From the NCBI RefSeq assembly GCF_016405855.1, contig NZ_JAEFCA010000011.1, positions 1-64,000 of the forward strand: 64,000 nt of DNA, given 5' to 3'. The stretch comes from Flavobacterium sp. IB48 (GTDB taxonomy: Bacteria > Bacteroidota > Bacteroidia > Flavobacteriales > Flavobacteriaceae). The first letter of the stretch is position 1, and each line of letters begins with the position of its first letter. This document shows positions 1 to 8,389 of the stretch, in pieces. The notes under the pieces were generated by a model. It did not search any database. It saw nothing but the letters and a program-made list of their open reading frames with translations, and was not told the origin of the DNA. A program made the translations under genes and the position numbers.

Positions 1-15
1 GTCGCCTTTCTTTTG

Positions 16-50
16 AAAACCCTATCCAAAACGGATAGGGTTTTTTGTTT
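16..50. terminator. Rho-independent terminator of an upstream gene
   Basis: A 12-bp perfect stem (AAAACCCTATCC / GGATAGGGTTTT) with a 5-base loop runs into a T-tract. It sits at the left edge and presumably ends a gene whose coding part lies outside the window. Confidence 0.85.
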
Positions 51-168
51 TATACGCATTTCTATTTTTTTATTTGGAATAAAACTTAGGCTGTACAAGG
101 GATTAATAATAAGAAAATATATCCTGATTTAAATATCGTGAGTAGTAAAAGTGTTAAATTATAGTCAA

Positions 169-197
169 TTGTCTTAGGTTAGATATGTATACTTTAG
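169..197 (+). promoter_or_regulatory. Candidate promoter of pafA
   Basis: TTG at 169-171 is followed after 18 bases by TACTTTAG at 190-197. This is one base away from the Bacteroidota -7 element TAnnTTTG, and the spacing is normal for the -33/-7 pair. It would give a leader of roughly 45 bases before the pafA start. Confidence 0.45.
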
Positions 198-248
198 ACT
201 TTTTGAATTTGAATGAGTATTTTTGTGTTTCAATTATTTTATTTAAAC

Positions 249-1868
249 ATGAAGAAAAATATTTTATTGTTAGCACTTCTTGCTGTTGTAAGTTTAAGTG
301 CTCAACAACGTCCAAAATTAGTTGTGGGTATAGTTGTAGATCAAATGAAAATGGAATATTTATATCGCTTTTCAGATGATTTTTCTCCAAACGGCTTTAA
401 AAGATTAATGAATGATGGATTTACTTTCCAGAATATGCATTACAATTATATGCCAACTTATACTGCTCCAGGACACGCTTCAATCTATACAGGGACAACA
501 CCTGCTACTCACGGAATTGTTGGTAATGAATGGTTTAGTAGAGTTCTTGGAAAAGAAATGTACTGTACAGACGATGCAGGAGTTAAAACTGTAGGAGAAG
601 GAACTGCCGAGGAAGGTGCAATGTCTCCGAAAAACCTTCAAAGTACTACAATTACAGATGAAGTTAGAATGGCTACTAATTTTAACGGAAAAGTAATTGG
701 ATTAAGTTTGAAGGACCGTGGAGCTATATTGCCAGCCGGACATTTTGCAAATTGGGCATTTTGGTATAGTAAAACCGGTTCTTTTATTTCTAGTACTTTC
801 TATGGTGAGAAGTTGCCGGATTGGGTTACTGAATTCAATAATGAGAAAAACTACTTAAAATACATTAATAAAGGTTGGGAGTTGTACAAACCTGCTTCTG
901 TTTATAATGAAAGTCTTCCTGATAATAACCCTTATGAAGGGAAATTATATGGAAGTCCTGCACCAGTTTTTCCATACGATTTAAAATCAATGTATGAGAA
1001 GAATGATGCTGGAATCATCCGTGCTACTCCTTTCGGAAATGATTTGTTGGCTGAATTTGCAAAAAGAGCAATTGAGAAAGAAGAATTAGGGAAAGATAAT
1101 ATTACAGACTTCTTGACGGTTAGTTTTTCTTCTACAGATTATGTCGGTCACTTACTTGGGCCAAGATCTATGGAACTTCAAGACACCTATTTAAGATTAG
1201 ATCAAACTATTGCTGACTTCTTGGCTTATCTTGATAAAACGGTTGGAAAAGGAAATTATTTACTTTTCTTAACGGCTGATCATGCTGGAGCTGAAAACGT
1301 TATTTATTTGAAAGATCGTAAATACAATGTAGATAATTATCCTTCTAAAGAGGTTAAGAAAAGCATGCAGGATTTTTCAACTAAAACTTTTGGAGTTGAT
1401 TTAATTCAGAACTATTCAAACTTTAATATTTTCTTTAACAAACAAATTATTAAAGATAAAAAATTAGAGCTAGTAAAAGTAAAACAAGCTTTTAAGGAGT
1501 TTTTAATTACTCAACCACAAGTTAAAAAGGTTTATACAGAAGAGGAAATTATGGCTAATGCTGGAAATGATTATGCTCTTAATTTTGTTGCTAAAGGATA
1601 TGATGTGACGCAGAATGGTGATTTAGTTATTGTAGATAAGCCTGGAATGATTGAATACACGCCAACGGGAACGTCACACGGTACAATTTATAGCTACGAT
1701 ACACATGTACCAGCAATTTTTTATGGTTGGAATATTAAGAAAGGAGAATCTTATGATAAAAAAGCAATTACGGAGATTGCACCAACTATAGCTCAGAAAA
1801 TTAAAGTTACTTTCCCAAATGGAACTGAAGCTAAAGTACTTACTGAAGTTCTTGATAATAAGAAGTAA
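249..1868 (+). CDS. pafA: Secreted alkaline phosphatase of the PafA type
   Basis: 539-aa alkaline phosphatase-superfamily enzyme predicted to hydrolyse phosphate monoesters in the periplasm. I place the start at 249 rather than the in-frame ATG at 213, because 249 opens a clean signal peptide (MKKNILLLALLAVVSLSAQ). The active-site residues known from the Elizabethkingia PafA are all visible at a constant offset of -7: nucleophile Thr72 in PTYTAPGHA, Asn93 in IVGNEW, and Lys155/Arg157 in LKDRG, which mark a phosphomonoesterase rather than a diesterase. Metal ligands are expected at Asp31 (VVDQM) and in the STDYVGH, TADHAG and YDTHVP motifs. The length is typical for the family. It is monocistronic, with a candidate promoter at 169-197 and a terminator after the stop. 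No Pho-box-like site was recognised. Confidence 0.93.
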   Translation: MKKNILLLALLAVVSLSAQQRPKLVVGIVVDQMKMEYLYRFSDDFSPNGFKRLMNDGFTFQNMHYNYMPTYTAPGHASIYTGTTPATHGIVGNEWFSRVLGKEMYCTDDAGVKTVGEGTAEEGAMSPKNLQSTTITDEVRMATNFNGKVIGLSLKDRGAILPAGHFANWAFWYSKTGSFISSTFYGEKLPDWVTEFNNEKNYLKYINKGWELYKPASVYNESLPDNNPYEGKLYGSPAPVFPYDLKSMYEKNDAGIIRATPFGNDLLAEFAKRAIEKEELGKDNITDFLTVSFSSTDYVGHLLGPRSMELQDTYLRLDQTIADFLAYLDKTVGKGNYLLFLTADHAGAENVIYLKDRKYNVDNYPSKEVKKSMQDFSTKTFGVDLIQNYSNFNIFFNKQIIKDKKLELVKVKQAFKEFLITQPQVKKVYTEEEIMANAGNDYALNFVAKGYDVTQNGDLVIVDKPGMIEYTPTGTSHGTIYSYDTHVPAIFYGWNIKKGESYDKKAITEIAPTIAQKIKVTFPNGTEAKVLTEVLDNKK

Positions 1869-1888
1869 AAAATATTATATTGAAAAAT

Positions 1889-1914
1889 ACCTGTCTATGT
1901 GACAGGTTTTTTTT
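1889..1914 (+). terminator. Terminator after pafA
   Basis: ACCTGTC and GACAGGT form a 7-bp stem with a 5-base loop and are followed by eight T residues, 20 bases after the pafA stop. Confidence 0.8.
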
Positions 1915-1920
1915 ATGTAA

Positions 1921-1954
1921 AAAAAAAGGCTTTTCATTAAGAAAAGCCTTTTTG
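1921..1954 (-). terminator. Terminator of ald (bidirectional)
   Basis: AAAAAGGCTTTTC and GAAAAGCCTTTTT form a 13-bp stem with A/T tails on both sides, between the convergent ends of pafA and ald. Confidence 0.8.
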
Positions 1955-1993
1955 TAATAGTGATTTTAGTAAGCACTTATACAAGTATTAGCA

Positions 1994-3112
1994 CTATGCG
2001 TTTGCTAATACTATTTCTTCGTTAAAAGGAAGATTCCAAGCTTCTGCAACTCCTTTGTAAAGGATTTTTCCATTAGCTACGTTTAATCCTTTATTTAATT
2101 CTTCATTTTCAGCACAAGCTTTTTCCCATCCTTTGTTTGCTAATTGTACAGCATATGGTAAAGTTGCGTTTGTTAAAGCTAAAGTAGAAGTGTAAGGAAC
2201 AGCTCCTGGCATATTAGCTACACAATAGTGAACGATATCGTCAATAATAAAAGTTGGGTTTTCGTGAGTTGTTGGAGTACAAGTTTCGATACATCCTCCT
2301 TGGTCAACAGCAACGTCAACAACAACAGTTCCTGGACGCATTAATTTTAGCATATCACGAGTAATTAAATGAGGTGCTTTTGCTCCTGGAATTAAAACAG
2401 CTCCAACAATTAAGTCAGCATCTTTAATTGCTCTTGTAATATTGTAGTGGTTAGACATTTCTGTATTTACGTTTGCAGGCATGATATCATCCAATTGACG
2501 TAAACGAGGTAAGCTTAAGTCCATAATTGTAACCTGAGCACCTAATCCAGCAGCCATTTTAGCAGCTTGAGTTCCTACGATTCCTCCACCTAAAACCAAT
2601 ACTTTTGCTGGTGGAACACCTGGAACACCGCCTAAAAGAATTCCTCTTCCTTTTAATGGTTTTTCAAGATATTTTGCTCCTTGCTGAATTGCCATACGAC
2701 CAGCAACTTCAGACATTGGCACTAGTAATGGTAAACTTCTGTCTGTTTTTTCTACAGTTTCGTAAGCTAAACAAACAGCTCCTTTTTCTAACATTGCATG
2801 CGTTAATTCTTCTGAAGAAGCAAAGTGGAAATAGGTGAATAACAATTGATCTTTCTTGATTAATGGGTATTCAGATGCAATTGGTTCTTTTACTTTAATG
2901 ATCATTTCAGCAATAGCGTAAACTTCTTCAATCGTTGGTAAAACAATCGCACCAGCTTCTGCATATTCTGCATCAGCAAAACCACTTCCTAAACCAGCTG
3001 TAGCTTGAACATAAACTGTATGTCCGTGTTTTTTCATTTCAGAAACACCTGCAGGAGTTAAGGCAACTCTGTTTTCATTATTTTTTATTTCTTTAGGAAC
3101 ACCTATTATCAT
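1994..3112 (-). CDS. ald: Alanine dehydrogenase
   Basis: 372-aa NAD-dependent L-alanine dehydrogenase that interconverts L-alanine with pyruvate and ammonia. The N-terminal catalytic region begins MIIGVPKEIKNNENRVALTP, the hallmark of the Ald/PntA family. The catalytic His lies in FTYFHFASS, and the Rossmann NAD-binding loop is VLGGGIVGTQAA near residue 175. The C-terminal half carries the conserved MPGAVPYTST. Full length for the family. The gene is transcribed divergently from an Lrp/AsnC regulator, and a 14/15 match to the Lrp consensus lies between them. This is the arrangement of known ald regulators of the Lrp family, so alanine-responsive control is a reasonable inference. A TAGATTTG -7 element is on the minus strand at 3150-3157. 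Confidence 0.95.
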   Translation of the reverse strand: MIIGVPKEIKNNENRVALTPAGVSEMKKHGHTVYVQATAGLGSGFADAEYAEAGAIVLPTIEEVYAIAEMIIKVKEPIASEYPLIKKDQLLFTYFHFASSEELTHAMLEKGAVCLAYETVEKTDRSLPLLVPMSEVAGRMAIQQGAKYLEKPLKGRGILLGGVPGVPPAKVLVLGGGIVGTQAAKMAAGLGAQVTIMDLSLPRLRQLDDIMPANVNTEMSNHYNITRAIKDADLIVGAVLIPGAKAPHLITRDMLKLMRPGTVVVDVAVDQGGCIETCTPTTHENPTFIIDDIVHYCVANMPGAVPYTSTLALTNATLPYAVQLANKGWEKACAENEELNKGLNVANGKILYKGVAEAWNLPFNEEIVLANA

Positions 3113-3149
3113 TTTGTTATATTTTTTTGTTTTTATTGAAATTGTTTTA

Positions 3150-3157
3150 CAAATCTA
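3150..3157 (-). promoter_or_regulatory. Candidate -7 element of ald
   Basis: The minus strand reads TAGATTTG, an exact match to TAnnTTTG, about 40 bases upstream of the ald start. I did not find a TTG at a good distance upstream. Confidence 0.35.
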
Positions 3158-3225
3158 CAGATAGAGAATAAATTATGGTTTAATGCTTTATAAATAAGAA
3201 AATATTATTTTATTTTTTATTTTTA

Positions 3226-3240
3226 CAGAAAAATATTCTG
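3226..3240. promoter_or_regulatory. Lrp/AsnC-type operator between ald and the regulator gene
   Basis: CAGAAAAATATTCTG matches 14 of 15 positions of the Escherichia coli Lrp consensus YAGHAWATTWTDCTR; only position 8 (A for T) differs. The outer five bases are perfectly palindromic. It lies in the 201-bp divergent region, about 70 bp from the ald -7 element and 74 bp before the regulator start, so it could serve both directions. Confidence 0.6.
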
Positions 3241-3313
3241 TTTTGAAGTGGAATTGATTCTTCAAAAAGAAAAAATGACTAAATCGGACTAATTTTAATA
3301 AAACGTTTTCGTT

Positions 3314-3772
3314 ATGGCTTTAGATGAAATTGACAAAAAAATACTACGTCTTTTACAAGAAGACGCGCACTACACATTAAAAGACATTGCAAACAAAATA
3401 AATCTGTCTTTGACTCCTGTTCATGATCGAGTGAAACGTCTTGAAAAAGATGGCATTATAGAGAAATATGTGACTATTTTAGATAAGAAAAAACTTGGAA
3501 ATAATTTGACAGTTTATTGCCAGGTTACATTGACAAAACAGACTTATGATACTTCGGAAGGGTTTAATCAGTCGATTTTGAATTTACCGGAGGTTGTCGA
3601 ATGTAATTATGTTTCAGGAAACTTTGATTATATGCTGAAAATCATAATTCCAGACATGGAAAGTTATCATCATTTTCACCAAAAAAAATTATCTATTCTT
3701 CCTGAGGTTTCTCTAATAAATACCGTTTTTGTGATTTCGGAGGTTAAAAGCACAACAGTTCTTCCTATTTAA
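3314..3772 (+). CDS. Lrp/AsnC family transcriptional regulator
   Basis: 152-aa feast/famine regulator. It has an N-terminal winged helix-turn-helix (LDEIDKKILRLLQEDAHYT, then LKDIANKINLSLTPVHDRVKRL, residues 2-55) followed by the RAM/ligand-binding dimerisation domain from about residue 65 (VTLTKQ through VISEVKSTTVLPI). Full length for the family. It is divergent from ald and likely controls it and itself through the Lrp-like site at 3226-3240. The ligand, probably alanine or another amino acid, cannot be read from sequence. Confidence 0.92.
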   Translation: MALDEIDKKILRLLQEDAHYTLKDIANKINLSLTPVHDRVKRLEKDGIIEKYVTILDKKKLGNNLTVYCQVTLTKQTYDTSEGFNQSILNLPEVVECNYVSGNFDYMLKIIIPDMESYHHFHQKKLSILPEVSLINTVFVISEVKSTTVLPI

Positions 3773-3781
3773 AGTAAAACA

Positions 3782-3812
3782 AAAAACCATCAAGAAGATC
3801 CTGATGGTTTTA
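3782..3812. terminator. Terminator between the Lrp regulator and gap
   Basis: AAAACCATCA and TGATGGTTTT form a 10-bp stem. It sits between convergent genes and can serve either strand. The T-tract is weak on the plus strand. Confidence 0.6.
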
Positions 3813-3836
3813 AGAAAAAAAGTTAGTTTGGTTGAA

Positions 3837-5285
3837 TTAATAATAAGTATAACGTCTTACTTTGGCAATATATTTTGCTAAGCGAATTACTTGATGGCTG
3901 TAACCATATTCGTTATCGTACCAAATATAAAGTACTATATTTTTTCCATCCTTTGAAACAATCGTTGCGTTGCTGTCATAAATAGATGGAGCAGATGTTC
4001 CAACGATATCAGATGAAACTAGTTCGTTATTTAAAGAATATTTTATTTGCTCTACAAGTTCTCCTTCTAGAGCATATTTCTTCATAATTTTATTGATTGC
4101 TGTAATAGATGTAGGTTTCTTAACTTCTAAATTTAAAACTACAAGAGATCCATTTGGAACGGGAACTCGAATAGCATTTGAAGTTAGTTTGCCTTCTAAT
4201 GATGGTAAAGCTTTCGCGACAGCACTTCCTGCGCCAGTTTCGGTAATTACCATATTTAAAGCAGCGGCTCTCCCACGACGGTATTTTTTATGCATGTTAT
4301 CAACCAAATTTTGGTCATTGGTGTAAGCATGAATTGTTTCTAAATGCCCTTTAACAACTCCAAGAGTTTCTTCAACAACTTTTAGAATTGGAGTAATGGC
4401 ATTTGTTGTGCAAGATGCAGCCGAAAAAATATTTACTTCGTCGGGATTAAAATCGTTATGATTAACACCATGTACAATATTTGGAACTCCTTTTCCTGGA
4501 GCAGTCAGTAAAACTTTACTAGCTCCGTTTGAAGTTAAATGTCTTTTTAATGCTTCTTCGGTTGTAAATGCTCCAGTATTATCAATTACTAAAGCATCAT
4601 TTATTCCGTGTGCGGCATAATCGATTTCTTCTGGTGAATTTGCTGTAATGATATGAACCGTTGTTCCGTTTATAATTAAGGCATTATTTTTAGCATCGGC
4701 TATTACAGATCCTTGAAAATCTCCATGAATGGAGTCATATCGCAATAGAGAAGCTCGTTTCTCTAAGCTCGTTGCATCGTTTTTATCGCGTGTTACAATT
4801 GCTCTCAGGCGCAATTGATTTCCTTTTCCAGTTTTCGACATTAGCTCTCTCGCTAATAAACGTCCGATTCTTCCAAAACCATATAAAACAACATCTTTTG
4901 GTTGAATCTCTTTTGAGGATTTTGCTTTTTTCAGCTTATCTATAACAAAATATCTTGCATCTGGATATCTTTCATCCTCTAGGCGATACTCATAAGTAAG
5001 TTTTCCTAAATCTATTTTTGCTGGCGGAAGGTCTAATGATAAGACAACTCTTGCGATTTCAACCGAATCAAAAATGGTGATTGGTTTGCCTACAAATTCT
5101 CCAGCATATTGATGAAGATTGATAATATCGCTAACGTTTTTATCCAATAATTGATTTTTGAATAAAACCATTTCGATTGATTTGTCATACCATAAATCGC
5201 TTATGATTTTAATTAATTCGACGCCGGCTTTTCTTCGGTCGACTTGTAAGGATACCTCTTTTTGGTACAATGATTTGTTACTCAT
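3837..5285 (-). CDS. Glyceraldehyde-3-phosphate dehydrogenase, long form with N-terminal extension
   Basis: 482-aa protein whose residues from about 132 onward are a complete GAPDH. It shows the NAD-binding loop YGFGRIGRLL (135-144), catalytic Cys292 in SAASCTTNAITP, catalytic His319 in ETIHAYTND, and the C-terminal WYDNEYGYSHQ. Ordinary GAPDHs are about 335 aa, so roughly 130 N-terminal residues are extra; they are mostly helical and charged and I recognise no domain there. Similar long forms are known in Bacteroidota alongside a short GAPDH, so this may be the gluconeogenic or otherwise specialised paralogue, which is inference. It is monocistronic, with a TACTTTTG -7 element on the minus strand at 5326-5333. 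Confidence 0.9.
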   Translation of the reverse strand: MSNKSLYQKEVSLQVDRRKAGVELIKIISDLWYDKSIEMVLFKNQLLDKNVSDIINLHQYAGEFVGKPITIFDSVEIARVVLSLDLPPAKIDLGKLTYEYRLEDERYPDARYFVIDKLKKAKSSKEIQPKDVVLYGFGRIGRLLARELMSKTGKGNQLRLRAIVTRDKNDATSLEKRASLLRYDSIHGDFQGSVIADAKNNALIINGTTVHIITANSPEEIDYAAHGINDALVIDNTGAFTTEEALKRHLTSNGASKVLLTAPGKGVPNIVHGVNHNDFNPDEVNIFSAASCTTNAITPILKVVEETLGVVKGHLETIHAYTNDQNLVDNMHKKYRRGRAAALNMVITETGAGSAVAKALPSLEGKLTSNAIRVPVPNGSLVVLNLEVKKPTSITAINKIMKKYALEGELVEQIKYSLNNELVSSDIVGTSAPSIYDSNATIVSKDGKNIVLYIWYDNEYGYSHQVIRLAKYIAKVRRYTYY

Positions 5286-5325
5286 AATTGAAAAAATAAA
5301 ATGCTCACTATTTTAAAATTTTGCG

Positions 5326-5333
5326 CAAAAGTA
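5326..5333 (-). promoter_or_regulatory. Candidate -7 element of the GAPDH gene
   Basis: The minus strand reads TACTTTTG, an exact match to TAnnTTTG, 41 bases upstream of the start. No TTG at a normal distance was found. Confidence 0.35.
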
Positions 5334-5382
5334 TCTATTTCAATCGATTTCGTAAACTATTTTAGCATTTATTTTTGAAAAT

Positions 5383-5419
5383 AAAAAAGCCACCTTAATT
5401 TTCTTAAAATGGCTTTTTT
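5383..5419 (-). terminator. Terminator downstream of the DegP-like protease gene
   Basis: AAAAAAGCCA and TGGCTTTTTT form a 10-bp stem whose minus-strand copy ends in a T-run. It lies below the stop of the protease gene and a second hairpin. Confidence 0.7.
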
Positions 5420-5435
5420 GAAGTTTTTAGTCTCG

Positions 5436-5488
5436 GTCGCAGTTTTCAGTTTTTTTGATTCTTGAAAACTGTCACTGCAAACTGCGAC
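5436..5488. repeat. Nested intergenic inverted repeat after degP
   Basis: GTCGCAGTTT (5436-5445) faces AAACTGCGAC (5479-5488). Inside it AGTTTTCA (5441-5448) faces TGAAAACT (5463-5470). The repeat abuts the protease stop codon. It uses the same kind of cagttt wording as the repeat at 36350-36387. Confidence 0.7.
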
Positions 5489-6889
5489 TTAAATTATAAT
5501 CCTGAAAATCTCTCCATTTCTGTTGATCATTTCAATTCTTACGCTTTGTCCTTCATCTTTTTTGCTTAAAAGTTTAGAAACAGTTTCAACATTTGTTGCT
5601 TTTACATTATCAATGCTAAGAATAATATTTCCTAGTAATTCGTTTTGATATTGCATTAAATTCTCATTGCTGATGTTTTTAATTTTAACACCATAATCAA
5701 TTCTGAATTTTTTCTTGTCAGTAGCATCAATGTTTTCTAATTCGATTCCTTTAAATTCGGCGCTGTAAAACTCATTTTTGCTTAAAGTTACAGGAACCGT
5801 TTTGGTTTTTCCTTCTTTAATATAAGTTACTTTTACAACATCGTTTGGACGTTTTGTATTGATATAACCCGATAAATCAGCATAAGTTGCAATATTTTGA
5901 TCATCCAGTTTTACAATAATATCTCCTTTTGTTAAACCAGCTTTTTCTGCTCCTGAGTTTTTAGAAACTCTATTAATATAGAATCCTTGTGTTTCTGTTA
6001 CTCCCAATTCTTTAGAAGCAGTTGCATTCAATTCGCCTCCTTCAACGCCAAGAATGCCTCTTTGGACATTTCCATATTCCATGATGTCCTCAATAATTTT
6101 GCGAGCAATATTAGAAGGAACAGCAAAAGAATATCCAACATAAGAACCCGTCATAGAAGAAATCATCGTATTAATTCCAATTAATTCTCCTCTTGCATTT
6201 ACTAACGCTCCACCGCTATTACCTGGGTTTACCGCAGCATCAGTTTGTATGAAAGATTGGATTCCGCTTTGGTCTAAATTTCTGGCTTTTGCCGAAACAA
6301 TTCCTGCAGTTACTGTTGAAGTTAAATTATACGGGTTTCCAACTGCCAATACCCATTCTCCAACTTTCACATTATCAGAATTGGCAAAAGCGGTGTAAGG
6401 AAGTTTTTCATCGGCATTGATTTTTAAAAGAGCAATGTCCATTTTAGAATCTGTACCAATTAACTTCGCTTTGTATGATTTTTTATTGTTTAAAGTAATT
6501 TCAATTTCTGTCGCGTCTTTAATTACGTGATTGTTAGTCACAATGTATCCGTCTTCAGAAATAATTACACCAGAACCAGTTCCTACTTGTTCTTGCTGTT
6601 GCTGTCCGCCATATCCGTAGAAAAACTCAAGCATCGGATTGCTTACAGTTCTTCTTGAGACATTTTTTACGTGAACAACAGTATGTACCGTTTTGTCTGC
6701 GGCTTCGGTAAAATCTAATGTTTCAGCACCTAAACCAACATTTTTTCCATAAGAGTTAGGGGCAAGAGTTACAACAGAATTTCCTTTTCCAAAAAAAGAA
6801 TTGTTGCTTTCAAATAATAACTTGTAAGCACCAAGAGTAATAGCACCACTTAACAATGACACTAAAAATAAGGCTGAAAATCTTTTCAT
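5489..6889 (-). CDS. DegP/HtrA-type periplasmic serine protease
   Basis: 466-aa trypsin-like protease and chaperone of envelope quality control. It has an N-terminal signal or anchor (residues 5-22, LFLVSLLSGAITLGAY). The catalytic triad is visible as His121 (TNNHVIKDA), Asp151 (SKMDIALL) and Ser225 (NPGNSGGAL). A PDZ domain follows at about 270-365 (GDIIVKLDDQNIATYADL), and a second, more divergent PDZ-like segment occupies the C-terminus. A Gln-rich GGQQQQEQ loop precedes the protease core. The length fits DegP/DegQ of Bacteroidota. It is monocistronic and divergent from dapF. No sigma-E-like element was recognised upstream. Confidence 0.93.
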   Translation of the reverse strand: MKRFSALFLVSLLSGAITLGAYKLLFESNNSFFGKGNSVVTLAPNSYGKNVGLGAETLDFTEAADKTVHTVVHVKNVSRRTVSNPMLEFFYGYGGQQQQEQVGTGSGVIISEDGYIVTNNHVIKDATEIEITLNNKKSYKAKLIGTDSKMDIALLKINADEKLPYTAFANSDNVKVGEWVLAVGNPYNLTSTVTAGIVSAKARNLDQSGIQSFIQTDAAVNPGNSGGALVNARGELIGINTMISSMTGSYVGYSFAVPSNIARKIIEDIMEYGNVQRGILGVEGGELNATASKELGVTETQGFYINRVSKNSGAEKAGLTKGDIIVKLDDQNIATYADLSGYINTKRPNDVVKVTYIKEGKTKTVPVTLSKNEFYSAEFKGIELENIDATDKKKFRIDYGVKIKNISNENLMQYQNELLGNIILSIDNVKATNVETVSKLLSKKDEGQSVRIEMINRNGEIFRIII

Positions 6890-7023
6890 ATTAGAATTTG
6901 TAATTAAGTTATTAGAATTTAAGTTTCATGTTTTATTTAACGTAAAATTACTTCAAAAAATTATTTGGAAAAACGGTTTAACTCTCTTTAACAATGATTA
7001 ACATTTCATTAATTAATAGTTCG

Positions 7024-7031
7024 TACTTTTG
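7024..7031 (+). promoter_or_regulatory. Candidate -7 element of the dapF operon
   Basis: TACTTTTG matches TAnnTTTG exactly and lies 19 bases before the dapF ATG, giving a very short leader. No convincing TTG upstream. Confidence 0.4.
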
Positions 7032-7050
7032 TATTTCTAACAACTAAAAA

Positions 7051-7833
7051 ATGCAAGTAGAATTTTATAAATATCAAGGTACAGGAAATGATTTTGTAAT
7101 GATTGATAACCGTACAAATTTCTTTCCAAAAGACGATGTAAAACTTATTGAACGTCTGTGTGACAGACGTTTCGGAATTGGAGCTGATGGATTAATTCTT
7201 TTAGAAAATGATACCGAAACCGATTTTAGAATGGTGTATTACAACTCTGATGGAAACCAAAGTTCAATGTGTGGAAATGGTGGTCGTTGTCTTGTTGCTT
7301 TCGCTAATCAATTGGGAGTAATTGATGATAAAACGACTTTTATTGCAACAGACGGATTACATCATGCTTCTGTTAATGCAGATTCAATCGTTTCGTTGCA
7401 AATGATTGATGTGAACGAAATTCAGAAAAAAGATTCTTATACTTTCCTAAATACTGGTTCGCCTCACCATGTTCAAATTGTAGACGATTTGGAACATTAT
7501 AATGTAAAAGAAAACGGAGCAGCAATTCGTTACGGTGAATTGTATGGTGAAAAAGGCAGCAATGTAAACTTTGTAAAAAAAGTAGATAACGATACTTTTT
7601 CTTTAAGAACATACGAAAGAGGTGTTGAAGACGAAACTCTTGCTTGCGGAACTGGCGCGACTGCAGTAGCGATTGCTATGAACGCAATTGGCGAAACAGA
7701 TAAAACTTCAATAAACTTAAATGTTGAAGGTGGAAAACTTGTCGTTTCTTTTGATAAAGATAATGATGGTTATACCAATGTTTTCTTGACAGGACCTGCG
7801 AAATTTGTATTTAAAGGAACAATCGAGATTTAA
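7051..7833 (+). CDS. dapF: Diaminopimelate epimerase
   Basis: 260-aa enzyme that converts LL- to meso-diaminopimelate for lysine and peptidoglycan synthesis. It starts with the family motif KYQGTGNDFVMID. The two catalytic cysteines are Cys74 in SSMCGNGGRC and Cys199 in ETLACGTGATA. Length is normal. It heads a tight run with a GNAT acetyltransferase (12-base gap) and mltG (10-base gap), so it links a cell-wall precursor enzyme with a cell-wall lytic enzyme. Confidence 0.96.
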   Translation: MQVEFYKYQGTGNDFVMIDNRTNFFPKDDVKLIERLCDRRFGIGADGLILLENDTETDFRMVYYNSDGNQSSMCGNGGRCLVAFANQLGVIDDKTTFIATDGLHHASVNADSIVSLQMIDVNEIQKKDSYTFLNTGSPHHVQIVDDLEHYNVKENGAAIRYGELYGEKGSNVNFVKKVDNDTFSLRTYERGVEDETLACGTGATAVAIAMNAIGETDKTSINLNVEGGKLVVSFDKDNDGYTNVFLTGPAKFVFKGTIEI

Positions 7834-7845
7834 ATCTAAAATTGA

Positions 7846-8379
7846 ATGATAACTTTAAAAGGCGATTCTATTTATTTGCGTGCACTCGAACCTCAAGATT
7901 TAGAGTTCATTTATTCTATAGAAAATGATGAGAATATCTGGGAAGTTAGTAACACGCAAACTCCATACAGCCGTTTTTTGATTAAACAATATTTAGAAAA
8001 TGCCCACCAAGATATTTATGAGGCAAAACAACTTCGTTTGGCAATTTGTCAAGATGAAGATTTTCCTGCAATTGGATTGATTGATTTGTTTGAATTTGAT
8101 CCTAGAAATAATAGGGCAGGTATTGGTATTGTAATTCAGAAAGAAGAAAATCAAGGTAAAAATATTGGTTCTGAGGCTTTAGAACTTTTAATTAATTATT
8201 CTTTTACCAATTTAAATCTACATCAATTGTATGCAAATATTGGCGTACAAAATGTAGCGAGTATTGCACTTTTTACTAAATTTGGTTTTAAGAAAATCGG
8301 AATAAAAAAAGACTGGATTTTGTATCATAATCATTATCATGATGAAGCAATTTTTCAGCTAATTAATAAACAAATTTAA
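7846..8379 (+). CDS. GNAT family N-acetyltransferase (RimJ/SpeG-like)
   Basis: 177-aa acetyltransferase. The opening LKGDSIYLRALEPQDLEFIY and the acetyl-CoA-binding stretch QKEENQGKNIGSEALELL (about residues 99-116) place it in the RimJ/RimL/SpeG branch of the GNAT superfamily. The substrate is not readable. It lies between dapF and mltG with 10-12-base gaps and is probably co-transcribed with them. Confidence 0.88.
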   Translation: MITLKGDSIYLRALEPQDLEFIYSIENDENIWEVSNTQTPYSRFLIKQYLENAHQDIYEAKQLRLAICQDEDFPAIGLIDLFEFDPRNNRAGIGIVIQKEENQGKNIGSEALELLINYSFTNLNLHQLYANIGVQNVASIALFTKFGFKKIGIKKDWILYHNHYHDEAIFQLINKQI

Positions 8380-8389
8380 ACTTTAAGCT

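Noticed and set aside
213..248. An upstream in-frame ATG for pafA
   Set aside because: It would put twelve residues in front of a perfect signal peptide; the start at 249 is preferred.
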